DNA of 64,000 bases from assembly GCA_026119855.1 (NCBI GenBank), contig JAOWBW010000597.1, positions 124,001-188,000 of the forward strand, given 5' to 3'. The DNA is from Campanula takesimana. Lineage: Eukaryota; Streptophyta; Magnoliopsida; Asterales; Campanulaceae. Below the pieces are notes generated by a model that was not told the DNA's origin, made no database searches, and saw nothing but the letters and a program-made list of their open reading frames with translations. The position numbers and the translations under genes were made by a program. Shown one piece after another: positions 33,232 to 44,699 of the stretch. Every line of letters starts with the position of its first letter. Positions within the stretch are counted from its first letter, which is position 1.

Positions 33232-35990
33232 TGTCACGACCCGAAATGTAGGCTCTATTTTATTAGTAATAAATAATTATTATGTATTTATTTGCTTATT
33301 TATTTATTTAAATTATTATTTATTTAAATAATTATGTGTTCATTTTATGTGTTATAATATTTATGCTTAAGCATCTTATTTGGGTTATTTGGGTGGTGTA
33401 GTATTGCTGGGTCTTAATTGTTAGTTGGGAGAGTAGTATTGTGTTAGTAGTTGATGAAGGGGCCCGAGTGTAACATTTTGAATCATTTCCCCTACTCCCT
33501 CCCTACTCCTTCTCTTCTCCCTCACTCTTCCCCTTCACCCTCATCATTTCCCAACCCATTTCTCTCTCTCTCTCCAAGGAAGAAAAGGGCGTAAGTTTCT
33601 CTCTTCTTCTCTCTACATTTTCTTCATCTTCCTCTTGTAATCTCTCATTTCTTAAAACGTGAAATGTGTTTAGATCGTCGATAGGATCGCGTAGAATAAA
33701 AAATATTTGAAATCCATCAACCTTGAGAAAATTCAAGTAAGTTACTTTTCCCCCATTTTGATGTTAAAATGTTCTTATCATGTTCATATAATGCTTTTGT
33801 TGTCATATTTGAAGTTTGGATGAGGTTGCAATTTATTTGGAATTTATTTGGGTTTTTGGTCAAAAATGGTGGTTTATGAATGTTGAGATTTGATTCTTGA
33901 TTTTGGGTGTTAAGTGTTGTTAGATGAGTCTTTTTGGACTCATAAGTTGTTTTGGTACATTAGCAAACTAGTTGGAATGTTGGATTTTTGGTGGGAATGT
34001 GTTTTGGGTTAAAAATGGAAGAACCCATGTTGTTCTTCCCGATTTCTGGCAATTCCGGGATACTGGGCGACCGCCCATAATCGTATGGGCGACCGCGCAC
34101 CTATCTGAAAGGTTTTGTTCTTGTTTGTTGGCTTTTTGGGCGACCGCACAGTTGGTCTTGGGCGGCCGCACAATCCTCTGAAAGTTTTCATTTTGTTGGT
34201 TTGTGTGATTGAGGAATGCGTTTTGGTCCAAATCTTAGGTGTCCTTCTAGTTGACCTTAGTGAACATTGTAGTGCACTCTAGTGATAGAATTGGGTCCTT
34301 TGTGATCAATTTTGTGTTTGAAATTAATTAAGTGTTAATTGGGATTTGGAACATCTTATTGAGATATTGTTGGTTTGACTTATCTTTGTGATGATCATTT
34401 GGTATATGTTTGGGCATCTTATGATGTGTTCGTGATTGTTCCAATCGAATTGATTTTCGAGTGAGCCTTGGTCTAGGTTTTAGGCGATGTCCTATAGTAC
34501 CTAGAGGGTGGTTACTGAACACTAAAGTGTAGGGTTTAGTCCAGTCGTGATCATGTTCTAATAAGTGGAACCTTTTGGATTAGTTTGGGGTGTTTAGAAT
34601 GGGTTCGTTATGAACGGAGATAAAGCGTGAATTGGCAATTGGGTAACTACGGTTTGATTAACCTTAAGATGTATTCATTCGGATCTCTTATTTGGAATTC
34701 CAGGTGCGACGAGATGGTTGAGTTCATAGTCCTAGTATATCTTTTGAGTAAATGTTTATGATCACTTTGGTAATAGTTATTGTGCTATTGTGAGCGACCG
34801 TTTGGGTTGCGCTCTTTATGAGTAACTTGTGAGTGTCATATTTAGGATGTATTTGATACGTGCCTTGTCTTGGAATCATCTTGTTTTAATGATCAATGTT
34901 GTTGTGCTCTTTATGAGAAATTCTTGTTATCGTTGTTGTCAAACTCTTCATGAGTACCCGTTGCATCTTTATGGTGATTATTTGGTATGGTTCCCTACTT
35001 TGGAATCCTTAGTTGTTTACCGTGATAGTATTTTATTTCTTAGCATGATTGAAAGTCCAGCTGGTTAAATTATGTATCGAGTCAGGCAATGGATAATGCT
35101 ATAATGGCACGAGCCAAGTCCAGTATAGCATCGCCCATTGGTCCTTCTGTCCTCATCCAGATTGGCCTTGGTTGGGATGAGCTAGCTCCGTTGTGGGTAT
35201 TCTAGCTAATCGTTTTGGAGCATGACTTTGTGGCATGGCTCCAGCCCCTTGTGGCACTTTACATTGTTATTGGTTCCGGTACCGGGTTTCTCTTCAGCTT
35301 TTATGCTACTATGAAGATGGATTGTTTGATTGATGGGTTGATAGGTCGCTTCTGACCGGGGATTCCTCTTCAGCTTTCATGCTATTATGAAGATGATGAA
35401 TGGTTGGTTATTGAAGCTGCGCAGCGACCTTTATTTGGTTCTTTCAGTTGGGAAACCTTGGCTAATATCCTTTGTTATGTGTTTACTTTCCGCTGCTATC
35501 TGTTGACTGTCAATTGTTACATGCTATGTGATATTTATCATTGTTTATTGCATATTGCATTATAGCATGTCATTTAGTTGCATTAGTAACTTACTGAGAT
35601 TTTATCTCACCCCGTTTATTTCCATCTTTGTTTTTCCTTAACCCCCCCCAGGAGGAAAAGGATTAGGATTCGCGGATCGAGAAGGACGTCGAGAGGATTG
35701 AGATTTTGGGGCAGGTTGTTATGGATCGGTTTACATTATTTAAATGTATAACCCTTTGGGAATAGTTTTACCATTACTGACGTCACTAGGAATTGTATAT
35801 TTTATTCTTTTGAGCATAAGCTGTGGAACTTATGTTAGATGTACTTTGTTGATTTAAACTTGGATTTGTAAAACCTTGTGTTATCATCGTTTGGTTCAAA
35901 ATGGAATTTTTAACTTCTATGTTTTAGAGTTTGGGTTTAAGTCGACGTCCAGCTCGCGTATTCCGGACCCGTGGGTTCGGGGTCGCGACA
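33232..35990 (+). repeat. T1 3' LTR (2759 bp)
   Basis: It is colinear with the 5' LTR with scattered substitutions and ends GGTCGCGACA before the TSD GAGGG. Confidence 0.93.
34065..34171 (+). promoter_or_regulatory. Four-box module in T1 3' LTR
   Basis: Boxes start at 34065, 34087, 34138 and 34160 (0, 22, 73, 95). Confidence 0.82.
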
Positions 35991-36234
35991 GAGGGAGTAG
36001 GGAATGATTTAAAAGATTACACTTAGGCCCCCTCCACTACACTACTAACACAAATGCTACACTCCCTACTAACAATTAAGACCCAAATAAAATGCTTAAG
36101 CATAAATATTATAACACATAATTTGCACGCATAAATATTTAAATAAATAATAATTTAAATAAATAATAAGCAAATAATTAAATAATAATTATTTAATTAC
36201 TAATAAAATAGAGCCTAGATTTCGGGTCGTGACA
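35991..36234 (-). repeat. G2 3' LTR, second piece
   Basis: The first five bases (GAGGG) are the T1 TSD copy. The rest completes the LTR to its terminus, sense TGTCACGACCCG, and is followed by the PPT. Confidence 0.93.
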
Positions 36235-36270
36235 TTCACTCCCCCTTAAAGAAAATTCGACCCGAATTTT
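36235..36270 (-). promoter_or_regulatory. G2 polypurine tract and palindrome
   Basis: In sense orientation AAAATTCGGGTCGAATTTT is followed by CTTTAAGGGGGAGTGAA and the 3' LTR. Confidence 0.9.
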
Positions 36271-36283
36271 AACGAGACTCACC

Positions 36284-39200
36284 TCAAACAAAAAGCCACG
36301 GAAATTTCCTCTCGATCTCTTCACGAAGCTCCCATGTCGACTCCTCGATATTATGATTCCTCCAAAGAACTCGAACCAACGCGATGCTCTTGCTCCTCAA
36401 CTCTTGGACTTTGGAATCTAGGATCCGAACCGGTCGTTCCTCATAAGTCATATCGGGCTCAATATCCTCCGGTACCCTCGGTAACACGTGAGATGGATCA
36501 TGAACATACTTCCGAAGCATAGAAACGTGAAAGACGTTGTGCAACCGGTCTAAGGATGACGGTAACGCAAGACGATACGCTAGAAGTCCAACCTTTCCCA
36601 AAATCTCAAACGGGCCAATAAACCTCGGAGCCAACTTGCCTTTCTTCCCAAACCTACGAATACCCACCTTCGGAGACACTTTCAAGAATACCAAATCACC
36701 AATCTGAAAACTAAGATCTCGCCTTCGGTTGTCTGCATAGCTCTTATGTCGACTCTGGGCTGTTTTCAATCTATCCCGGATAACTTTAACTTTCTCAACT
36801 GAATCCCGAAGCAAATCGATACCCAAAACTTTCGCTTCACCGACCTCATCCCAACAAATAGGCGATCTACATTTCCTTCCATACAAGGCCTCAAACGGTG
36901 CCATCTCGATACTAGCCTGATAACTGTTGTTGTAAGAGAATTCCACTAACGGTAGGTGCGAATCCCAAGAATCGGAAAAGTCTATCGAACAAGCTCGCAA
37001 CATATCCTCCAAAATCTGAATGGTCCTCTCGGATTGACCGTCGGTCTGGGGATGAAAAGCTGTACTGAATCGCAAATCTGAACCCAAATCTTCCTGAAAC
37101 GCCTTCCAGAATCTAGAAGTAAACCTCGGGTCTCGATCTGACACAATGCTAACCGGAACCCCATGCAATCTAACAATCTCATCAATATAAAGGGTCGCAA
37201 GCTTCTCCATCGAATATCTGATGTCAATGGGCAAGAAATGTGCGCTCTTGGTCAATCTATCCACTATTACCCAAACACTGTCATACTTCCTATGGGTACG
37301 AGGCAATCCCGTAACGAAATCCATAGTCACATGCTCCCATTTCCACTCGGGAATCTCTAACGGCTGAAGTAATCCCGCGGGTCTCTGATGCTCGGCTTTG
37401 ACCTGCTGACAAGTTAAACACTTCGATACATACTCGGCTATTTCCCTCTTCATATTAATCCACCAGAATTGTTGCTTCAAATCCTGATACATCTTCGTAC
37501 TACCCGGATGAATAGTATATCTCGATTTGTGACCCTCATCAAGAACTCTCTATTTAATTCCATCCACATCCGGAACACACAAACGACCACAGAAAGTCAA
37601 CACTCCACTCGAACTCAATGAAAAATCCTCGAAGTTCTTTTCCTTCAATTTACCCATTATTTTCACCAACTCGGGATCCTCTTTCTGAGCTTCCTTTATT
37701 CTCTGAATTAGGGTCGGAGACACCCTAATATTCACAAAAATAGCCCCATGTCTCGATTCACGAGGAGACCAATCTCGAACATCCTCAAGCATTTTCCATT
37801 CTCGAACCATCATCGAACCCACATAAGACTTTCTACTAATCGCATCGGCTACCACATTCGCCTTCCCCGGATGATAAGAAATCGTACAATCATAATCCTT
37901 CAACAATTCCATCCATCGGCGCTGTCTATTATTCAACTCTTTCTGGGAGAAAAGGTACTTCAAACTCTTGTGATCGGTAAAAATATCGAACTTCGCTCCA
38001 TAAAGATAGTGCTTCCACTTGTGCAACGCAAAGACAATAGCCGCTAACTCCATATCATGAGTCGGGTAATTCTGTTCGCTAGGGGTCAACTTCCTCGAAG
38101 CATAGGCAATCACTTTCCCATTCTGCATCAACACACAACCCAAACCCTCTTTCGAAGCATCACTATAAATCACTAGGCCATCGCTCCCATTAGGCAAAGT
38201 CAAGATAGGTGCGGTAGTCAACCTCTTCTTCAATTCATCGAAACTCTTGTCACATTTCTCGGTCCACACAAACGGAACATTCTTCCGGGTCAACTGAGTC
38301 ATCGGAGTAGCAATCCTCGAAAACCCTTCAATAAATCTTCGGTAATAACCGGCTAAACCAAGAAAGCTTCTAATCTCTGTCACTGATTCGGGTCTCTTCC
38401 AATCCACTATAGCCTCTATCTTTGACGGATCCACCGAAATCCCATCTTTAGAAATCACATGACCCAGAAATGACACCTTCTCGAGCCAAAATTCGCATTT
38501 ACTAAACTTCGCAAATAATTTCTCCCTCGCAAGAACGGATAAAACTGTCCTCAAATGCTGCTCGTGCTCCTCTCGAGATTTAGAGTAGACGAGTATATCA
38601 TCAATAAAGACCACCACGAACGAATCAAGATAAGGATGGAAAACTCGGTTCATCAAATCCATAAACACGGCCGGCGCGTTCGTCAACCCAAACGGCATAA
38701 CCAAGAACTCATAATGACCATAACGAGTGCGAAAAGCAGTCTTCGGAATATCCTCCGATCGAACCTTCAACTGATGGTACCCACTCCTCAAATCAAGTTT
38801 AGAGAAAACCACGGACCCTTGAAGCTGATCAAATAAATCATCGATGTGTGTAGAGGATACTTGTTCTTCACCGTAACTTGATTCAACTTTCTATAATCAA
38901 TGCACAATCTCAAGGAACCGTCCTTCTTCCGCACAAATAAAACCGGTGCTCCCCACGGGGAAACACTAGGGCGGATAAACCCTCGATCAAGCAACTCTTG
39001 CAATTGAACCTTTAATTCTTTCAACTCTGCGGGAGCTAACCTATAAGGTGCTTTCGAAATTGGAGCCGTACCCGGCAAAAGGTCTATACAAAACTTAATC
39101 TCACGATCGGGAGGCATATCATACTCGGTAGAGAAAACATCGGGAAATTCCCGAACTACCCGAACACTATCAAAACTGGGGGATTCTTTCCTAGTATCAA

Positions 39201-40741
39201 GAACACTAGCCAAATACCCCTCACAACCACTATGCAATAATTTTCTCGCTTTCAAATAAGAAATTAAGCGAACCCTTCTACTCAGAGGACTAGCCTCAAA
39301 CACAAATTTAGGCACATCGGGAATAGAAAAAGTAACAGTTTTCTTACGGCAATCAACGGACGCATGAAACTTGCTCAACCAATCCATACCCAAAATGACA
39401 TCAAAGTCTTGGATAGGAAGAACTACCAAATCCGCACAAAGGACTCGACCACAAATAACCACATCACAAGCACGAAAGACTCGATCAGAAATCAAGCATT
39501 CTCCTATAGGGGTCGACACCTCTAGCACGTACGGTAAAGACTCGAATGCAGCATTTAACATGGAAGCAAATCGCACAGAAATGTATGAATGAGATGATCC
39601 TGGATCTACTAACGCTCGTGCGCTCACATTAGACACAGAAACAATACCTCTAATAACGGATGGATCATCGGTAGCTTGTTGTTGATTCATGGCATAAACC
39701 TTCCCTTGAACTTTGGGCTTCCCAGCGGCATCCCTTTTCTGACCCTGATTAATACCAACTCCTGACCCGGATGCTTGACCTCGGTACCTCGTCCACTCTC
39801 TCGCAAAGTGCCCCATTTCACCACAATTGGTGCACTTGCCTTGCTTTTTCCAACACCTATCCTCCGAATGGCCTACCTTCTGACAAAAGGTACAAGGCTT
39901 CCTATTCTGAATCCTCGGAGAAGAACTCGGATTCCTCGGTGTGGCTTGCCCCTTAAACTGAGATGATGCTCCCGGGTTACCTCGATTGTCGGAACGGTGT
40001 TGAGGTTGAGACTTAACATGGCTTCCAGGTTTACCCATACCCATAACCTCGGTCTTCCTTTTATGCTCCCCAATATCTTGCTCTATTAAGTAGGCTCGGT
40101 CCACCGCATCTTGGAAAGTCACAATCCGTTGAGCAATAAGTTTAGTACGGATGGAGGTCTTCAATCCCCGAATGAATCTCATAGATTTTTGTTCCTCGGT
40201 CCTCACCAAATAGTCACAATACCGGGCTAATTCTATGAACTTCACCGAGTATTGTGCTATAGACAACACACCTTGCTCCAGGTTGAGTAGCTCAATCTCC
40301 TTTCGGTTTTGATCAACAACCGGAATGAAATGCTCCTTGAATTTGCGCACAAACAACTCCCACGCATACACCGTGTGAGTATCATCCCAAGTAGCTTTAA
40401 CACCTCTCCACCAATGCTCGGCGGCTCCCACAAGCTTGTAAGCCGCGAACCGGACCTTTTCCTCATCCGTGCACCCAAACACATCATAAATCTTCTCCAT
40501 CGACTCAATCCACAATTCAGCTTACCTTACATCGGGCTCCCCATTGAATTCAACCGGTTTCAGTTTGAGAAATTGCTCCAATCCATAGCGGGGTGGTGCT
40601 TGTTCTACCCTCGGACCTTAATCATGTATGGCCTTCATGGCCGCCTCGAACATGCCTTGAAACATGGCACAGGCTTCTTCCCTTGTATCATTCTGATTCG
40701 GTGCCCCACTAGTACCTCCTCTGTTTCTTCTTCCAGACATT
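36284..40741 (-). pseudogene. G2 gag-pol polyprotein
   Basis: A single gypsy polyprotein starts at the ATG at 40741-40739 (MSGRRNRGG). In order: capsid; knuckle [14 protein letters not shown] (near 39890); a second knuckle whose last Cys is Trp (near 39790; intact in G1); protease [10 protein letters not shown] (near 39600); RT with YRKLN and FIDD (near 38605); RNase H with [10 protein letters not shown] and [10 protein letters not shown]; integrase with CLTCQQ, then D in MDFVTGLP, D in VSDRDPRF and E in GQSERTIQ; and a C-terminal chromodomain-like stretch ending FPWLFV. Breaks: in-frame stops near 40620, 40524 and 37555, and a small deletion with frameshift near 38840. Most domains remain in long frames (40515-38788, 38812-37550, 37492-36284). 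Confidence 0.93.
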
Positions 40742-40846
40742 GAGAACAATTACCTGCATAAAACATCAACCGTTAATCACTCCGCACACTACTACCCACC
40801 TAGGTCATACTAATCCACCTAGACTTATACTTAGAGCTAAAACCAT

Positions 40847-40859
40847 AGCTCTGATACCA
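40847..40859 (-). promoter_or_regulatory. G2 primer-binding site
   Basis: On the minus strand TGGTATCAGAGCT lies two bases inside the 5' LTR. Confidence 0.92.
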
Positions 40860-40861
40860 AC

Positions 40862-42939
40862 TGTCGCGACCCCGGACCCTGCGGGCCCGAGACCGCGATC
40901 TGGACGTCGACTCTATAACCAAAACTGACAAGTACCGAAGTTAAAAATTCCATTTGGTACCAAAAGGTGATGATCCAAAGTTTTACAAAACCAAGTTTGA
41001 TAAAGACCAATTACAACTATCATAAACTTCCACAAGTTCATGCCCAACAAGATACAAATATACAATTCTTAGTGACGTCATTGTTTGGTACAACTACCCC
41101 AAAATGGTTACACATTTACATAATGTAAACCAACCTATAACAACCTTCCCCAAAAGAATGTATCCACACTCGACGTCCTCTTTCTCGTGATCAGCGAGAC
41201 TAATCTTTAGCACCTGGGGGGGGGGGGGTTAAGGAAAAACAAAGATAAAAGAAAAGGGGGTGAGATAAATCTCAATAAGTTACTAATGCAACTACATGAC
41301 ATGCTATGATGCAAGAAGCGATAAGCAATAATAAATATCACATAGCACATAGCATTTATCACATAACAGATAGCAGCGGAAATAAACACATAACAAAGGA
41401 TATAGCCAAGGTTTTCCAAACCGGAACATCCAAATAAAGGATCGATGCGCAGCTTCAATAATCAACAAATCATCATCTTCATAATAGCATGAAAGCCGAA
41501 GAGAAACCCCCGGTACCGGAACTAATAACCATAAAAGTGTCACAAAGGACAAGGACCATGGCACAAAGTCATGCCCGGTAGCTAGATACATTCACAGAGG
41601 AACGCTAACTTGACTTTTCCAAGGCCAATCTGGAAAAGGGTAAAGAAGGGGGCAAAACAATGGTCAACATTATAATGGACTTGGCTTTGCCATTATAATC
41701 TTTCTCATCGCCCAATGCAACAATTATGCCAGCTGGGCTTCCAATTAAATGCTAAGTAATAATAATTTAGCATGAATAAACAACTTAAGGTTCCGAAGTA
41801 GGGAACCAATCCAAATAAATTACCACAAAGGTAAACCAATACAAACCGCACATCAAAGATGAACCACATTCCCAAAATGATACTTAATCAAATTCCATAT
41901 CGTATTTATTCACAAAAGAATCAAATCCAAGCAATAAAGTGTTCCACGGTGTTATCTTAAGTTAATTAGAAGGATTAAACTTAAACTAGTTAAGCCATTT
42001 AGTTTAAACAAGCAAAAAGGGCAATTTTCCAAGCAGGCGGGCGGGCGGGCGCCTGGGCATAGGCAGGCGGGCGCCTGTTTGGCCAGAAGGTTTGGGTCAC
42101 TGGAAAAGGGGGTGCAGGTGGGCGCCTGGGTCAAGGCGGGCGGGCGCCTGGTCAGCGGGCTGGGAGGAAAAACAGAGCTGGGTTTACAAATTTCCTTACC
42201 ATTTTCATACCATTTTCATAACACCCAAAATCAACACTCCCAACAAGATTCCTAAGGTACCCAAACATCATTTAACCAAAAAGGGGACCTTAACAACACC
42301 CTTTATCAACCAAAATCAAGAATCAAATCCAACATTCAAGATTTCACCATTTTTACCCAAAAACTCAAATAAATTCAAAATAAATTCAAAACCCAACCAA
42401 ACTTCAAATATAACACATCAAACATTATCTAAACATGATATGAACATTTTAGCATCAAAATGGGGGAAAAGTAACTTACTTGATAAATCTCAAAGATGAC
42501 GGAATTCAATTCTTTTTGGTCCTACGCGATCCTATCGACGATCTAAACAAGGTTCACGTTTTAAGAAATGAGAAATAACAAGAGGAAGAGGAAGAAAATG
42601 AAGAAAGAAGTAAGGAGAAGAAAAAGCTTACCCAATGCTAGAGAGAGAGGGAGAGTTGGCTGGGAAGGAGAGGGGAGAGTGAGGGAAGGAGTAGGGAGGG
42701 AGTAGGGAATGATTTAAAAGATTACACTTAGGCCCCCTCCACTACACTACTAACACAAATGCTACACTCCCTACTAACAATTAAGACCCAAATAAAATGC
42801 TTAAGCATAAATATTATAACACATAATTTGCACGCATAAATATTTAAATAAATAATAATTTAAATAAATAATAAGCAAATAATTAAATAATAATCATTTA
42901 ATTATTAATAAAATAGAGCCTAGATTTCGGGTCGTGACA
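40862..42939 (-). repeat. G2 5' LTR (2078 bp)
   Basis: Sense start is TGTCACGACCCG and end GGTCGCGACA. It is almost identical to the split 3' LTR. The hairpin and poly-C block is at about 41217-41274. Confidence 0.94.
42047..42150 (-). promoter_or_regulatory. Four-box GGGCGCCTG module in G2 5' LTR
   Basis: GGGCGCCTG starts at 42047, 42069, 42120 and 42142, the same spacing as at 27047-27150. Confidence 0.82.
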
Positions 42940-44699
42940 ACCGCAACCGTTTTGGTGATGATCAATACCAGGAATACAGAAATCGTGAACCTGAGCACAA
43001 AAGAGAAAAATACATCCCTCCTGCCTACACCAAGGCTGCCAGAATAGCCTTAGGACTTGACGCACCAAGGAAGTCCTCATCTGTCCATGATGATGATGAT
43101 GATGAAGAAGCTGAGGATGAACAAGTATCAAGACGAATCAAAGGCAAAGGAATTGCTAGTGCCTCGACCGCTCCTCCCAAACCAAGACCATTGACTGGAG
43201 TTGTCATCAAGGAACCTTCAACCGATAAGTCTCCTTCCAATATTCCTCCTACCGCACCATTGAAAACCAAGTCTACCGCTCCCATCTCCAAATCAACGGT
43301 CTCCAAACCAACCGTGTCCTCTCCGACCGTTCCATCCAAATCCTTCAAGTCAAAATCTTCTGCACTCCCCGCTTCGTCTCAGGGGGAGAAATCCAAGAAA
43401 AGGGATCTTTCTCTAAGTCCCATTCAAACAGCAAAGAAATCCAAGATTTCAAGACCACCCCCTTCGACCGCATCTCCAGTATTTACCCCATCCGGTTCAC
43501 CTACTCAGGCGCGACCGTGAAGATGTTATTGAGATTGCTCCACCCCAGCGCCTAAAAAGGCAACCAATTTCTAAACCAACACTCGGTTTAGTTGATGAAT
43601 CTACAGATGAAGAGGTAAAGGATGTATCTAATGATGGATCAGAACATTCTGATGAAAATGCTGAGAAACTGTTGCTGTTGATAGTCCTGACTTTAGTGAT
43701 GAAAAATTTGATGACCAATCTGTTGACAAGGATGAGTTTCAGGGTCACGGTCAAGATGTCGACCGTGTACCCAGTGATCATGATGATGTGTTAGTTAAAT
43801 CTCCTGCTCTCTCTCCTCCTAGAACTACTCAAGCTACGATCGCATCTGATAGTTCGGTCGATCCTTTGGCTCATCTACTGACCGCAGTTGAAACTTTAAC
43901 GCAAATCAATCTTGATACTCAGAGTGAGGTTGCAAAGCTTGCTGCAAACCAAGTTAAGTTACAGAATGAGGTTGATCTGCTCAAGGCGTCAGTTGTTGAG
44001 ACCATTAAGGGGGAGAGTCAGAATATAACAAAGGCTATTCTTGAAAACCTAGCTACCATGAATCCCAGCATTGCTTCGACCGCATCCTCCTCAACCGCTC
44101 CTCTTACCCACGCTGACCTCAAGGAAGAGCTCAAGTCACAATCTTTCGCTATTGACCGTTCTGTGGTCAAGATTATTGAAGGAGCTGGGTTGGAGCTGAC
44201 CAAAGCAATGACCCATGATAAGAATTTTTTGTTTGAGAAAATGGATAAAGTAAAATCCTCTCTCAAGGCAGAGATCAATGCCTGTATTTCTGTAGGTTTG
44301 CTATCAGTCGCCGACAAGTTTGTACCAAAAATAGAAGCTATGAGGCAAGCCATGCAAGTCCACACTTAAAGGCTAGAAGGTCAAACTTCTAAAATTGATA
44401 GGGTTTATGAAATTTCTAACTCAAATGTGCAGGAAGTGATAAGCAAAATTTCTACCCTACAATTGACCGTGGACAACCTTGCTAACTCTCAAGCCTCCTC
44501 CTCTCAAAATCAGGCGACCGGGCATGGAAGCAGGATTGCTAGAGAAGAAGAAGATGAAGGTGAAGATAGTTTTGAATTTCCAACCATGAACCACTCAGAC
44601 TTCCTAGAAGTAAATGACCTCAAGGACCCCATCATCATACCTGGAGTTGGCCTCTCAACTAATCTTTGCTACTTTAAAGGATATCCATATCTTGGTTAA
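42940..44699 (+). pseudogene. SR post-pol (env-like) ORF, 3' part after G2
   Basis: The frame interrupted at 25865 resumes here (NRFGDDQYQE...), after the duplicated ACCGC. The sequence is Ser/Thr/Pro/Lys-rich (43150-43500), then acidic (43560-43780), then a long heptad-like helix (about 43880-44360, TQINLDTQSEVAKLAANQVK), then an acidic tail ending GYPYLG. Breaks are frameshifts near 43515 and 43675 and an in-frame TAA at 44367-44369. Many Ser-Thr-Ala triplets come from the repeated motif TCGACCGC(A/T). No convincing membrane anchor is seen, so 'envelope-like' is by position only. Confidence 0.7.

Larger units (their letters stand above)
27690..35990 (+). mobile_element. T1: LTR element carrying only gag (TR-GAG-like)
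   Basis: It has LTRs at 27690-30447 and 33232-35990, PBS 30450-30462, PPT ending 33231 and TSD GAGGG (27685-27689, 35991-35995). The 2.8-kb interior has one intact gene, gag, and no protease, RT, RNase H or integrase. Its terminal sequences, hairpin and Gag match G2, so G2-type elements are the likely source of Pol. Two nearly identical LTRs and an open gag suggest recent movement. Confidence 0.92.
25866..42939 (-). mobile_element. Tekay-type Ty3/gypsy element G2, autonomous type
   Basis: It has a 5' LTR at 40862-42939, PBS, gag-pol (40741-36284), PPT and 3' LTR (36234-35991 plus 27689-25866, split by T1). The TSD is ACCGC at 25861-25865 and 42940-42944. Without T1 it is about 8.77 kb. Integrase carries a C-terminal chromodomain-like region. 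Its few stops and near-identical LTRs mark it as a recent insertion. Confidence 0.93.

Noticed and set aside
43191..44369. Independent host genes at 43191-43520 and 43788-44369
   Set aside because: They are pieces of the SR post-pol ORF separated by frameshifts, in line with the exon interrupted at 25865.
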